Part shown: positions 24,499 to 33,810 of the stretch, piece by piece
Position numbering within the stretch: position 1 is the stretch's first letter
Layout of the letters: every line of letters starts with the position of its first letter
Assembly (NCBI RefSeq): GCF_002899455.1
Contig: NZ_PPFB01000001.1
Coordinates: forward strand, 4,254,001 to 4,318,000
DNA from: Streptomyces sp. DH-12
GTDB taxonomy: Bacteria; Actinomycetota; Actinomycetes; Streptomycetales; Streptomycetaceae
Direction of reading: 5' to 3'
Length of the DNA stretch: 64,000 nucleotides
Program-made: the position numbers and the translations under genes
The notes under the pieces: generated by a model
Database searches by the model: none
What the model was told of the DNA's origin: nothing
What the model saw: the letters and a program-made list of their open reading frames with translations, nothing else

Positions 24499-27183
24499 TC
24501 AGCCGGCGTCGTCCGCCAGCTCCGCCACCCCCGTGATCCGGTGCAGCGGGTACGTCCGGACCTCGTCGGCCGTGTGGTCGTAGGCCGTGACGAAGCCGCC
24601 CTCGACGCGGACGGGCGCGATGACGCGCTGACTGGCGGCGCCCTCGGCGTTGACGTAGCCGATCCACAGGGTGTCGTTGGTGAGGACGGCGGCCTGGAGG
24701 GTGGCCAGGGTCTCGGCGACGGTCGTGCGGGGCGGCTCGCCGCGCTCCGCGCCCGCCGGGCCGCCGCCGGCCGGCTTGCGGGGCGCGGTGGAGGCGAGGT
24801 CGCCCGCGCGGACGGCGCGGATCGCCGCCGAGAGCAGCGCGTCGTCCGGGACGGGCGGCCCGTCCGGCACCGGCTCGGGGGGCGTGCGCGGGGGCGTGCG
24901 GTAGGCGTCCGCGCGGGCGATCAGCACGTCGCCCTCCGCCGACTCGGCGGCCGGCGCGAACCCCATCGCGCGCAGCCCCTCCAGCAGCCCCACCGGGTCG
25001 GTCCGCGCGGCCAGCACCGTCGGGGCGAGCCGCCGCAGACCCAGCCCGGCGGCGCGCTTGTCGGCGAGGATCTCGTCCAGCACCGCGTCGTCGTCGCAGC
25101 GCACGTACGAGGAGGCGGCGCCCACCCGCAGGTGTCCGTGCCGGCGGGCCACGTCGTCGATGAGGTACGCCAGCGGCTGCGGCACCGGCGTGCGGGAGTG
25201 CGCGGCGAGGAAGGCGTGCAGGTCGGCGGCCGACCGCCCGGCGTCCAGGGCGCGCCGTACCGAGCCGGGCGTGAACCGGTAGACGGTCGCGCCCCCCTTC
25301 GACTCCACGTCCGCCAGCACGCCCAGCATGTCGGCGAGCGGCCGCTCCAGCGGGCCCGGCGCGACCGCCGTCAGGTCGGCCTGGAGCAGCACGTGGTCCA
25401 GCGGCTCGGGCAGCAGCGGTTCGAGCAGCCGGGCGGCGGCCGCGGCGGCGGTCGCCCGCTCGGCGGGGGAGAGGGCGGGCGGCGGCGGGACCCGCCGGTG
25501 GTGCACGGGCAGCTTGTCGCCCGGCCCCGTCGGCTCGGGTTCCGCCTCCGGGTGCCGGGGCGCGGGCGCGCCGATCAGCGCCCGTCCGTGCGAGGAGAGC
25601 GCGCCGCGCCCGGTGACGCCGAGCATCTCCGCCTCGGCCAGCGTCCAGCGGGCGAGCCGCGACCGCAGGTCGTCGTCGTCCCCGCCGCCCCCGTACCCCT
25701 GCTCGTCCGGGTGCTCCCGCGCCCCCTCGGCGGGCTGCCCCGGCGTCCGGCGGGCGTACGGAGCGGGCGCGCCGCCCCCGGTGCGGGCCACGCGCGGCGG
25801 CCGTTCCCAGCGCAGGCGTGCCAGCACCGACCCGGTGTGCGGCGCGGCGCCCTCGGGGAGCCCCGCCAGCAGGGCCAGCACCCGGTGCCGCACCTCCGGA
25901 GCGGCCGAACGGTCCAGACCGGGGCCCAGCGCGGACAGCGCGCGGTCCTTCGCGTCCCGCTCCCCGACCAGCCCCGGCGTCCGGGTCGCCGCGAGCCACG
26001 CCGTCGCCAGCCGCGCCCACCGCTCACCGGCCGGCCGCTCCAGCCACTCGTCGTACGCCGGGGTCGCCGCGTACCGCTCGTCCTCCCCCGCTCCCTTGGA
26101 GGAGCGGGAGACGCCCGTACCCCCGTCGGACGCCAGCAGCCCCGCCGCGTAGGCCAGTTCGACCCAGAACGCGGCCACCGGCTCGGACACGTCCAGCGCC
26201 CCGGCGGTCCGCTTCAGGTCCCGCACGCTCAGCCCGCCGGCCCGCAGCACCGCGGGACCGCCCTCGTGCCAGTCCTTCAGCAGCTCCTCGACCGTCGCCA
26301 GCGCCGTGTACGCCTGACCCGCCGCCGTCGCGTCCACGATCTGGGGACGGTACGCGGCGGCCGCCTCCACGGGCGGCGGCACCGGCTCCGTCGTCCGGTG
26401 CGCCCGCCCGGCGCGCAGCCGCAGCGCCACCTCGCGGGGCAGGACCACCGTGCCGGGCGCCGTCGGCAGCAGCAGACCCCGGTCCAGCAGCCACCGCAGC
26501 CGGGGCGCTGGGTCGGCGGTCACCTGCCCGTACGGCGGGCCCCACACCAGCCGCTCCAGCACCTCCAGCGACTCGCTCGGCGCCTGGTCGAGCAGCGCGG
26601 ACATCCGCTCCGGATCGCTGAAGAGGTCCGTCAGCGCGGCGACGGCGGAGACGGAGTCGTGCGTCGACGGCAGCCCGGCCGCCGCCACGATCTCCTGGAT
26701 GCGGCCCGGCGAGATCCCCGCGGCCGCCTCCCGCACGGTGGGACCCAGACCGGTCGGCGACGGGTGCTGCGGCGACGGCGCGAGCAGCTCACGAGCGGTG
26801 CGCACCAGCCGCAGCCGGTCGTCACCGCCCCACACCAGGGCCTGTTCACGGAGCGTGCCGAGAGCGTGCGGCAGCGCCGCGGACACCGCCGGGTCACCGT
26901 CGTCACCCGCCATCAGCCCCAGCAGCTCCCCGTACGTCGCCGGCTCCGACGCCACCGCCAGCGCCTGCGCGGTCTGCAGCACGAACCGGTCGAGCCGCTC
27001 CAGCGCACGGACCACCGAGGCACGCGTGCCCGCACGGGTGGCGAGCTGGGTGAGGTCGGCGGGCACGGGCGTGATGAGATCCGGCCGGCTGCGCAGGAGC
27101 GCGGCCAGCGAGGCGTCGTCCCGCCCCCGGAGCGCCTCGGCGAGGGATCGGGGGGCCGCCGCGGGGTTCTCCTCGGTGCTCAT
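24499..27183 (-). CDS. Helicase-associated protein with N-terminal Ssl2-like domains and C-terminal WYL domain
   Basis: An 894-residue protein usually found next to bacterial XPB. The N-terminal half has repeated helical winged-helix-like segments; the middle (about 590-760, containing LEPLLPEPLDHVLLQADLTAVAPGPLE) is the Helicase_C_3/XPB-Ssl2-like N-terminal domain. The last ~55 residues (LWIGYVNAEGAASQRVIAPVRV through TYPLHRITGV) look like a WYL-type ligand-sensing fold. It lacks helicase motifs of its own, so it is likely an accessory or regulatory subunit of the neighbouring helicase. A Gly/Asp-rich low-complexity linker lies near residue 490. Confidence 0.9.
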   Translation of the reverse strand: MSTEENPAAAPRSLAEALRGRDDASLAALLRSRPDLITPVPADLTQLATRAGTRASVVRALERLDRFVLQTAQALAVASEPATYGELLGLMAGDDGDPAVSAALPHALGTLREQALVWGGDDRLRLVRTARELLAPSPQHPSPTGLGPTVREAAAGISPGRIQEIVAAAGLPSTHDSVSAVAALTDLFSDPERMSALLDQAPSESLEVLERLVWGPPYGQVTADPAPRLRWLLDRGLLLPTAPGTVVLPREVALRLRAGRAHRTTEPVPPPVEAAAAYRPQIVDATAAGQAYTALATVEELLKDWHEGGPAVLRAGGLSVRDLKRTAGALDVSEPVAAFWVELAYAAGLLASDGGTGVSRSSKGAGEDERYAATPAYDEWLERPAGERWARLATAWLAATRTPGLVGERDAKDRALSALGPGLDRSAAPEVRHRVLALLAGLPEGAAPHTGSVLARLRWERPPRVARTGGGAPAPYARRTPGQPAEGAREHPDEQGYGGGGDDDDLRSRLARWTLAEAEMLGVTGRGALSSHGRALIGAPAPRHPEAEPEPTGPGDKLPVHHRRVPPPPALSPAERATAAAAAARLLEPLLPEPLDHVLLQADLTAVAPGPLERPLADMLGVLADVESKGGATVYRFTPGSVRRALDAGRSAADLHAFLAAHSRTPVPQPLAYLIDDVARRHGHLRVGAASSYVRCDDDAVLDEILADKRAAGLGLRRLAPTVLAARTDPVGLLEGLRAMGFAPAAESAEGDVLIARADAYRTPPRTPPEPVPDGPPVPDDALLSAAIRAVRAGDLASTAPRKPAGGGPAGAERGEPPRTTVAETLATLQAAVLTNDTLWIGYVNAEGAASQRVIAPVRVEGGFVTAYDHTADEVRTYPLHRITGVAELADDAG

Positions 27184-27300
27184 CCGCCTCACGTTAGCGG
27201 GTGGGTACGTCCGTGGCGTGCCGGGAGTTGGGCCGGCCCGCCGCCGTCGCGGTACCGTCGGGCGACGGTGTCCCGACGCATCCGTCCCGGAGGGGACTTC

Positions 27301-28353
27301 GTGGGTATCGAGAGTGACCAGGTCGTCTACGAGTATCTGAGCCGCGTCGGCGACGTGGCGCAGCAACGGCAACTGCCGTCGGCGGCACGGATGCGGCTGG
27401 TCGCGGAGCTGCGCGACGAGATCGACCGGCGCCGCGCCAGGGCCGTGGTCGACTCGCCCGCGGCCGTCCGCCGCATCATCGCCCGCCTCGGCACACCGAC
27501 CGAGGTGGTCGCCGCGGCGGAGGACCCGACGTCCGGCTCCGCGCCGGGCGCGTCGCAGCAGCCGACGGCCGTGCCGGTGCAGCGCGAACCGGAGCGGAGC
27601 GCCGAACCGGCCGCGCCCCGGCCCGCCGCGCCCCGGCCCGCCGCGTCCGAGCCCGCCGCGTCCAAGCCCGGCGGCTCCGTGGGCGGCATGCTGCGCAAGG
27701 TCGTCCCCCGCCCCCGCCCGTCCACCCCCGCGCCCCCGCCCCCGCCCGCCGCCCCGGCCGACGCGCCGTCCCCGCCGCACCGCGCCGGCACCGACGAACT
27801 CGGCGACAGCGCGACCCAGCCCGACTGGTGGCGGGTGGACGACAGCCCGTTCGGCGTGGGCGACGAGGTGCCCGGCTTCATCGGCGGCGTGGAGATCCCC
27901 GAACTCCTCAAGCAGCCCCCGACGACGCGGGAGAAGCCCGCCCCCGAGGAACCGGCCGTCACCGACGCGCCCGAGGCGGCCCCCGCACGCCGCCGCCTGC
28001 CGCTCCTGCCGTCCCGCCGCTGGAGCAACCCCCTGCTGCTGGCCGCCGCGGCCCTGCTGGTCGTGGGCGCGGTGCTGGGCAACTGGTTCGCCCTGATCCT
28101 CGGCTGGCTCATCGCCTACGCCTCCCGCCGCCTCACCCCGGCAGAGGTCAAGGCGGCGGTGGTCGTCCTCCCGGGCCTCTCCCTCATCGGCGGCGTCGTC
28201 TGGCTCTGGGGCCGCACCGCGGGCCGCTGGGGCGCCCCCGTCCCCGAGGGCCAGATGAACACCGCCCTCACCGAGACCTGGCCCTGGATCATCCGCACAG
28301 CGGCGATCACCTCGGCCCTGTTCCTGGTCTGGCGCTCCCAACGCGAACGCTGA
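27301..28353 (+). CDS. Membrane protein with N-terminal helical domain and Pro/Ala-rich linker
   Basis: A 350-residue protein. Residues 1-75 form a charged helical domain (VYEYLSRVGDVAQQRQLPSAARMRLVAELRDEIDR, then AAVRRIIARLGTP) like those preceding membrane regions in DUF1700-type proteins. A long low-complexity Pro/Ala linker follows. Three or four transmembrane helices are at the C-terminus (PLLLAAAALLVVGAVLGNWFALILGWLIAYA and onward). GTG 27301 follows GGAGGGG. It diverges from the helicase-associated gene. Role unknown. Confidence 0.82.
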   Translation: MGIESDQVVYEYLSRVGDVAQQRQLPSAARMRLVAELRDEIDRRRARAVVDSPAAVRRIIARLGTPTEVVAAAEDPTSGSAPGASQQPTAVPVQREPERSAEPAAPRPAAPRPAASEPAASKPGGSVGGMLRKVVPRPRPSTPAPPPPPAAPADAPSPPHRAGTDELGDSATQPDWWRVDDSPFGVGDEVPGFIGGVEIPELLKQPPTTREKPAPEEPAVTDAPEAAPARRRLPLLPSRRWSNPLLLAAAALLVVGAVLGNWFALILGWLIAYASRRLTPAEVKAAVVVLPGLSLIGGVVWLWGRTAGRWGAPVPEGQMNTALTETWPWIIRTAAITSALFLVWRSQRER

Positions 28354-28384
28354 CCGCGGCCCACGGTGTCGCACAATGGCGCAT

Positions 28385-29026
28385 ATGGCTTCCACGACCC
28401 CGCCCGCTCCGCCCGCCCCGCCCACCGTCGGGTTCGACCTCGACATGACGCTCATCGACTCGCGGCCCGGGATCCGGGCCTGCTACCGGGCGCTGGCCGA
28501 GCGGACCGGGACGTACGTCGACGCCGATCTCGCGGTCAGCCGGCTCGGGCCGCCGCTGGCGGACGAACTGGCGAACTGGTTCCCGGCCGAGCGGATCGCG
28601 GAGACGGCGGAGCTGTACCGGGCGATGTACCCGGAGTACGCGATCACGCCGACGCCCGCGCTGCCCGGCGCGCGGGAGGCGATGGCCGCCGTGCGGGCAC
28701 GGGGCGGGCGGGCGATCGTGGTGACCGCGAAGTACGAGCCCAACGCCAAACTGCACCTGGCGCACCTCGGCATCGAGCCGGACGCCGTGATCGGCGACCT
28801 GTGGGCCGAGCAGAAGGCGCTGGCGCTGCGCGAGCACGGCGCGTCCGTGTACGTCGGCGACCACACCGGCGACGTGCGCGGGGCGCGCACCGCCGGCGCG
28901 GTGTCGGTCGCGGTCGCCACCGGCCCGTGCGACGCCGCGGAGCTCCGGGAGGCCGGCGCGGACGCCGTCCTCACCGATCTGACGGAATTCCCCCGCTGGT
29001 TCTCGGGCTACTGCTCGGACAGCTGA
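28385..29026 (+). CDS. HAD-superfamily hydrolase, phosphoglycolate phosphatase-like
   Basis: A 213-residue haloacid dehalogenase-type phosphatase. Motif I is FDLDMTLID with the nucleophile Asp, motif II is VVTAKYEPNAKLHL (Thr, Lys), and motif III is VYVGDHTGDVRGARTAG. Note FDLDMT where FDLDGT is usual; Met replaces the Gly after the second Asp. The cap is of the C1 alpha type. ATG 28376 is an equally possible start, with no clear ribosome-binding site for either. Its 3' end overlaps the convergent membrane protein gene by 19 bp. Confidence 0.9.
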   Translation: MASTTPPAPPAPPTVGFDLDMTLIDSRPGIRACYRALAERTGTYVDADLAVSRLGPPLADELANWFPAERIAETAELYRAMYPEYAITPTPALPGAREAMAAVRARGGRAIVVTAKYEPNAKLHLAHLGIEPDAVIGDLWAEQKALALREHGASVYVGDHTGDVRGARTAGAVSVAVATGPCDAAELREAGADAVLTDLTEFPRWFSGYCSDS

Positions 29027-29280
29027 CCGGAAACCGCACTCGCGCGCGCCCGCCGCCGTCCCGCGGCGGCGGAACGCAGCACTCCGGCACCGGCGACGGC
29101 GAATCCGACCCCCATGAGCATGCTCAGCCCGAACATGTACGTCGGAAAGGGTGTCGTTCCGAGGAACAGCGGAGCGACCGTGACCAGGGTGGCCACGGCG
29201 CCGATGAAGAAGACGATGGCGCCGGCACGGACCAGACCGTCACCGGGCGCGGCGGAATTCGCTTGGGTTTTGTCACGCAC
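29008..29280 (-). CDS. Small membrane protein
   Basis: A 90-residue protein with two transmembrane helices (LVRAGAIVFFIGAVATLVTVAPLFL and YMFGLSMLMGVGFAVAGAGVL) joined by a short loop, and a basic C-terminal tail. No family function is known. It ends inside the HAD gene, overlapping 19 bp on the opposite strand. It shares its promoter region with the divergent cold-shock-domain gene. Confidence 0.75.
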   Translation of the reverse strand: MRDKTQANSAAPGDGLVRAGAIVFFIGAVATLVTVAPLFLGTTPFPTYMFGLSMLMGVGFAVAGAGVLRSAAAGRRRARASAVSGQLSEQ

Positions 29281-29292
29281 CGGACCAGGGTA

Positions 29293-29333
29293 GTTCCCTG
29301 CGCGAGGGAACGACGCGGTGACGTCTTGTCACC
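29293..29333. promoter_or_regulatory. Two hairpins/palindromes in the divergent promoter region
   Basis: GTTCCCT-GCGCG-AGGGAAC (29293-29311) and GGTGAC-GTCTT-GTCACC (29317-29333) are perfect inverted repeats with 5-bp centres. They lie between the membrane protein gene and the cold-shock gene and may be operators or leader structures. Confidence 0.5.
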
Positions 29334-29443
29334 GGCTCGAAGACCATTAGCCTTGGTACCGGCGGGTGATCGGGCCCGCCCGAGTGCTATCGAGAGCCGT
29401 TTTCCGATGCAGTTTCCCGACGAGTACGAGGACGAGGACAGAC

Positions 29444-29827
29444 GTGCCCACCGGCAAAGTCAAGTGGTTCAATATCGAGAAGGGCTTCGGCTTTCTCTCC
29501 CGTGACGACGGCGGCGACGTCTTCGTGCATTCCTCGGTCCTCCCCGCCGGAGTCGAGGCCCTGAAGCCGGGCCAGCGCGTGGAGTTCGGCGTGGTCGCCG
29601 GGCAGCGCGGCGACCAGGCCCTCTCCCTGACCCTTCTGGACCCGACCCCCTCGGTCGCGGCCGCCCAGCGCAAGAAGCCCGACGAGCTGGCCTCGATCGT
29701 GCAGGACCTCACGACGCTGCTGGAGAACATCACGCCGTCGCTGGAGCGGGGCCGCTACCCCGACCGCGCGGCCGGCAAGAAGATCGCCGGACTGCTCCGC
29801 GCGGTCGCCGACCAGCTCGACGTCTGA
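29444..29827 (+). CDS. Cold-shock-domain protein with C-terminal extension
   Basis: A 127-residue protein. Residues 1-67 are a cold-shock domain (MPTGKVKWFNIEKGFGFLSRDDG with RNP1 KGFGFL, then VFVHSS). The C-terminal ~55 residues are helical (LASIVQDLTTLLENITPSLERGRYPDRAAGKKIAGLLRAV) and are a conserved actinobacterial addition. The start is GTG at 29444 with GAGGA 5 nt upstream, giving the standard Csp N-terminus. Likely an RNA-binding regulator, not a simple chaperone. Confidence 0.94.
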   Translation: MPTGKVKWFNIEKGFGFLSRDDGGDVFVHSSVLPAGVEALKPGQRVEFGVVAGQRGDQALSLTLLDPTPSVAAAQRKKPDELASIVQDLTTLLENITPSLERGRYPDRAAGKKIAGLLRAVADQLDV

Positions 29828-29845
29828 GGCGCCGGGCCGCCCGTC

Positions 29846-30703
29846 CTACGGGAACCGCAGCGCGTCCGGGCCGAGGGGCGGCACCAGCCCCTCGGCCGCC
29901 GCGCGGGTGAGCAGCCCGCGCACGGCCGCGTAGCCGTCCTCGCCGAGGTCGGCGGTGAACTCGTTGACGTACAGCCCGATGTGCTGGTCGGCGACGGCCG
30001 GGTCCATCTCCTGGGCGTGTTCCATCACGTACGGGCGGGAGACCTCCGGGTCGTCCCAGGCCGCCCGCACGGACGCGCGGATCGCGTCCGCGAGCCGGGT
30101 CAGCGTCTCCTCGCCGAGCGAGCGCCGGGCGAGGATCGCGCCCAGCGGGATCGGCAGCCCGGTGGTGTCCTCCCAGTGCTCGCCCATGTCCGCGAGCTTG
30201 TGCAGCCCGTAGTCCTGATACGTGAAGCGCGCCTCGTGGATGACGAGACCGGCGTCGACCTTCCCGTCCCGCACGGCGGGCATGATCTCGTGGAACGGCA
30301 TCACCACGATCTTCCCGACCTTCCCGGGCACCACGTCCGCCGCCCACAGCCGGAACAGCAGGTACGCCGTCGACTTCTCGCTCGGCACCGCGACCGTGCG
30401 CCCGGTGAGGTCCGTTCCGGCCTCACGGGTCAGCACCAGCGGCCCGCAGCCCCGCCCCAGCGCGCCCCCGCAGGGCAGCAGCGCGTACGTGTCGAGCACG
30501 TACGGCAGCACCGCGTACGACACCTTCAGCACGTCCAGTTCGCCGCGCTCGGCCATGCCGTTGGTGAGGTCGATGTCGGCGAAGGTGACGTCGAGGGCGG
30601 GCGCGCCGGGGACGCGGCCGTGGGCGAGGGCGTCGAAGACGAAGGTGTCGTTCGGGCAGGGCGAGTAGGCGATGCGCAGCCGCTGCTGCTCAACGGTGGT
30701 CAT
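29846..30703 (-). CDS. mqnD: 1,4-dihydroxy-6-naphthoate synthase
   Basis: A 285-residue enzyme of the futalosine menaquinone pathway that converts cyclic dehypoxanthine futalosine to 1,4-dihydroxy-6-naphthoate. It has a periplasmic-binding-protein-like fold. The start IAYSPCPNDTFVFDALAHG, the LDVLKVSYAVLPYVLD strand, and GLVIHEARFTYQDYGL with the family His/Glu are characteristic. Its ATG lies inside the end of mqnB by 14 bp, so the two are coupled. The pathway is the standard menaquinone route of Streptomyces. Confidence 0.96.
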   Translation of the reverse strand: MTTVEQQRLRIAYSPCPNDTFVFDALAHGRVPGAPALDVTFADIDLTNGMAERGELDVLKVSYAVLPYVLDTYALLPCGGALGRGCGPLVLTREAGTDLTGRTVAVPSEKSTAYLLFRLWAADVVPGKVGKIVVMPFHEIMPAVRDGKVDAGLVIHEARFTYQDYGLHKLADMGEHWEDTTGLPIPLGAILARRSLGEETLTRLADAIRASVRAAWDDPEVSRPYVMEHAQEMDPAVADQHIGLYVNEFTADLGEDGYAAVRGLLTRAAAEGLVPPLGPDALRFP

Positions 30704-31388
30704 GCCGGTTCCAACTCTCCAATACGGGTGCGAGCTTCCCGAAGCCCGCGGTGAGGGCGGCCAGGGCGTCGCCGATGCGCCAGGCGGCGCGGTCGCGGGG
30801 GCCGACGGGGTTCGACACCGCCCGCACCTCGAGCACGGGCACCCCCTGGGCGGCGGCGGCCTCGGCGACGCCGAAGCCCTCCATGCCCTCGGCGAGGGCG
30901 TCCGGGTGCCGGGCGCGCAGCGCGGCGGCGCGGGCGGCGGTGCCGGTCACCGTGGACACGGTGAGGACGGTGCCGGTGCGCGCCCCGGACGCGGCGGCGG
31001 CCGCCTCCACCAGGGGCGCGGGCGGACGGTGGGTGACGGTGCCGAAGCCGAGCTCGGTGACCGGCAGGAATCCGTCGGCCGTCTCGGCGCCGAGATCGGC
31101 CGCGGTGATCGCGTCGGCGACGACGAGGGACCCGAGGGGCGCGTGCGGCGCGAAGCCGCCGCCGATCCCGGCGCAGACGACGAGGGCGTAGGGGCGGCCG
31201 TCCAGGGCGGCGGCGGTCAGCGCGACGGCCGTGGACGCGGCGGCGAGCGCCGGGCCGACCCCGGCGGCGAGCAGGCCGGGCCCGCCGGCGACCGCGTGCA
31301 CGACCGCGCCGGGCAGCTTCCGCTCCCGCACCGGGCCCGGGAACGCCTGGGCCACCGCGTCCCGCTCGGCGGGGACCGCGGTGGCCAC
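30690..31388 (-). CDS. mqnB: Futalosine hydrolase
   Basis: A nucleoside phosphorylase-fold enzyme of at least 232 residues that removes hypoxanthine from futalosine. VVCAGIGGGFAP, LGSLVVADAITAADLGAE and the catalytic-site EGMEGFGVAEAAAAQGVPVLEVRAVSN are diagnostic. The annotated GTG at 31388 would drop the first strand (RVLVATAVPAE needs upstream residues). CTG at 31415, overlapping the lipoprotein TGA as CTGA and preceded by AAGGACGAGGA, would give the complete 241-residue protein and is a plausible true start. It overlaps mqnD by 14 bp downstream. Confidence 0.92.
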   Translation of the reverse strand: MATAVPAERDAVAQAFPGPVRERKLPGAVVHAVAGGPGLLAAGVGPALAAASTAVALTAAALDGRPYALVVCAGIGGGFAPHAPLGSLVVADAITAADLGAETADGFLPVTELGFGTVTHRPPAPLVEAAAAASGARTGTVLTVSTVTGTAARAAALRARHPDALAEGMEGFGVAEAAAAQGVPVLEVRAVSNPVGPRDRAAWRIGDALAALTAGFGKLAPVLESWNRHDHR

Positions 31389-31411
31389 GAGGACGCGTGC
31401 GAGGGACGTGA

Positions 31412-31915
31412 TCAGTCCTCGTCCTTCTTCAGGCGGAAGGACCACAGACCCGTGGCCTCGTCCTCGCCCTCCTTGATCGACACCAGGGTCGAGTCGCCCT
31501 GGGCGCCGTACTGGGCGTTGAAGAACACGCTGGCCGGAATGGTCTGGTAGGTCTTCTTCTTCATGGGCTCGACGAGCGGCTGACCGTTCAGCAGGATCGT
31601 CCAGCTGTTGTCGGCGATCTCCGGGTCGACACCGAAGCGCACGGTCTTGGTGGGGTCGACCTTGATCTCGTCGATGCCCTTGTCCTGGAGGCACTTGTTG
31701 AGGGACTCGGTGGTCAGGGCCTTGCCCTCGCCACCGCAGGTCGCCTCGGAGCTCACCGAGTCGCTGCCCACCGTGATGGTGGAGATCGCCGTCGGCTTGT
31801 CGCAGGCGGTCAGGACGAGCAGTCCTGCGGATACGGCGCCGGCGGCGGCGACGGCACGGCGGCGTCGCACAGCGCGGTGTGTCTTAGCGGCTGCGCCGCG
31901 GGGCAACGTGGTCAT
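31412..31915 (-). CDS. DUF2771-like lipoprotein
   Basis: A 167-residue secreted lipoprotein. A basic N-region (RRRRAVAAAG) precedes the hydrophobic stretch and the lipobox LTAC, with lipidation at Cys38. The mature part contains two Cys residues (SSEATCGGEGK and LNKCLQD), a possible disulfide. It ends with the acidic RLKKDED. DUF2771 proteins sit upstream of mqnB in Streptomyces; whether they have a role in the pathway is unknown. Its TGA overlaps the possible CTG start of mqnB. Confidence 0.88.
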   Translation of the reverse strand: MTTLPRGAAAKTHRAVRRRRAVAAAGAVSAGLLVLTACDKPTAISTITVGSDSVSSEATCGGEGKALTTESLNKCLQDKGIDEIKVDPTKTVRFGVDPEIADNSWTILLNGQPLVEPMKKKTYQTIPASVFFNAQYGAQGDSTLVSIKEGEDEATGLWSFRLKKDED

Positions 31916-32046
31916 GGCGGAAGGCTATCGGGCAGGTGTGCCCCGCTCCCCACGTGGGGTGCGGCGTGGCCCCGCCTTACGCCACTCGCGGGGGTGCGGT
32001 GCGGTCCCGTGCCCTGTCGCTCACGGATGTCCGGTGCGGTCCCGCC

Positions 32047-33477
32047 TCACACCACCCGCGGGCTTCCCGCGTGCCCCTGGCGGGCCGAACGGAGCAGCCC
32101 GCGGACGGTCGTCAGCCAGCCCGTGCCGACGATCGCCGCGCCCACCGCGAGCCCCAGCGTGCCGATCAGCGGCATCGCGATGCCGATCGCGCCGCCCAGC
32201 ACCCACGCCATCTGGAGCAGCGTCTCCGACCGGGCGAACGCGGACGTCCGCACCTGTTCGGGCACGTCCCGCTGGATCAGCGCGTCCAGCGACAGCTTGG
32301 CGAGTGCCTGCGCGAACCCGGCGACCGCCGCGAGGCACGCCACCAGCACCGCGCCGAAGAACACCGCCGCCGTGACCGCGGCCCCCAGCACCGCCGCCAC
32401 CACCGTCACGATGATGATCTCCGGCGCGCGGGACCGCAGGCCCGCGCCGACGGCCGTGCCGAGCGCGTTGCCCGCGCCGGCCGCCACGCCGACGATGCCC
32501 AGCGACACCGCCGCGCTCTGCCCGGTCATCGGGTGCTCGCGCAGCAGGAACGCCAGGAAGAAGATGAGGAAGCCGGTGAGGCAGCGGATGGAGGCGTTGG
32601 CGGCCAGCGCGTGGGTGACCGCCGGGCCGACGGTGCGCAGCCCGGGCTTCTCCGTCCTGCGGTGCGGGCCGTGCAGATGCTGCTCGTCGGCGGCGAGCAG
32701 CGCGGTGTCCTCGCCCTTGGCGGAGTCCACCTTCGGCGGCAGCCGGAACGACAGGAGCATGCCCGTCACGAAGAGCACGAACGCCCCGTACAGCGGCCAG
32801 CGCGGCCCGATCTGCTGGAGGCCCGCGCCGATCGGCGCCGCGATGCCGGTGGCGAGCAGCCCGCCGAGGGTCACCCGTGAGTTCGCCTTCACCAGGGAGA
32901 AGGCGGGCGGCAGCAGCCGTGGCACGACCGCGCTTCTGACCACCCCGTACGCCTTGGACGCCACCAGCACGCCCAGCGCGGCCGGGTACAGCTCCAGGCC
33001 GCCGCTGACCACCGCGCCGGACAGCACCAGCGCGAGCAGCGCACGGGCGAGCATCGCGCCCGCCATCGCGGCCCGGCGGCCGTGCGGGAGCTTGTCGAGC
33101 AGCGGGCCGACGACCGGGGCGAGCAGCGTGAACGGCGCCATCGTGATGGCCAGGTACAGGGCGACCCGCCCGCGCGCCTCGTCGGTGGGGACGGAGAAGA
33201 ACACGGTGGACGCCAGGGCCACCGTGATCATCACGTCGCCGGCGCCGTTCACCCCGTGCAGTTCGATCAGCTTGCCCAGGCCGGACTCGCCGGCGCCGTG
33301 CGCGTGGGTCGCCTTGCGGATGCCGCGGGCGGTTCTGGTCACCGGGAAGTGCAGAGCCCGGCCGAACGTGCGAAGGCGGCCGCCCGCCCGGACCGTGCCG
33401 AGGCGCCGGCCGCGTTCCTTGTTCCCCGCGGGCCCACCGGTTCCGGTGGCGCCCTGGGGTGTGCGCGCGGTAGCCAC
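32047..33477 (-). CDS. MFS transporter
   Basis: A 476-residue membrane protein with about 12 transmembrane segments after a ~65-residue basic, cytoplasmic N-terminal extension. Recognisable MFS features are PLLDKLPHGRRAAMAGAML between helices 2 and 3 and the symmetric KVDSAKGED central loop. The start is taken as GTG 33477 because the longer open frame crosses the promoter region; no good ribosome-binding site marks it. The substrate is unknown. It is divergent from the DUF3027 gene across about 330 bp. Confidence 0.88.
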   Translation of the reverse strand: MATARTPQGATGTGGPAGNKERGRRLGTVRAGGRLRTFGRALHFPVTRTARGIRKATHAHGAGESGLGKLIELHGVNGAGDVMITVALASTVFFSVPTDEARGRVALYLAITMAPFTLLAPVVGPLLDKLPHGRRAAMAGAMLARALLALVLSGAVVSGGLELYPAALGVLVASKAYGVVRSAVVPRLLPPAFSLVKANSRVTLGGLLATGIAAPIGAGLQQIGPRWPLYGAFVLFVTGMLLSFRLPPKVDSAKGEDTALLAADEQHLHGPHRRTEKPGLRTVGPAVTHALAANASIRCLTGFLIFFLAFLLREHPMTGQSAAVSLGIVGVAAGAGNALGTAVGAGLRSRAPEIIIVTVVAAVLGAAVTAAVFFGAVLVACLAAVAGFAQALAKLSLDALIQRDVPEQVRTSAFARSETLLQMAWVLGGAIGIAMPLIGTLGLAVGAAIVGTGWLTTVRGLLRSARQGHAGSPRVV

Positions 33478-33810
33478 GACGTCATAGTGCCCCGAGATGG
33501 CGGAAGGTAGTGCCGTAACACCAGGGACGTGCCCTGCCGGGTTCCGCGGTACGGCCGAACGCGCCGGGGCGTCGCGGGAGGCCGCCGCCCGCCCGGGAAA
33601 CCGGCGCGCGCCGTTCCGTAACAACCGTCGGTGTAGGCCCAGCGCACGCGAGCAGGTAGCGTGCGTATCTCAGCCATCCCGCAGAATGGATGGTGGCGCG
33701 CCCGAGCACGATGCGGCGCGGACGTCGACGCGGTCCCCCGGTCCGCTCCGTCCGCCCCCCGCGCTGGGAGTGGCGCACTCGTGAGACGGCGTAGGAGAGA
33801 AGCGATACCT
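33478..33810. other. Divergent intergenic region without a gene
   Basis: The 333 bp between the MFS transporter and the DUF3027 gene contain no convincing coding sequence. A GTTCCGTAACAACCG stretch at about 33611 and an AGGAGA ribosome-binding site at 33793 belong to the downstream gene. No operator-like palindrome stood out. Confidence 0.45.

Noticed and set aside
24541..28353. Very long plus-strand frame opposite the helicase-associated gene
   Set aside because: It is a shadow over most of its length. Only the 3' part, from GTG 27301, is a genuine gene.
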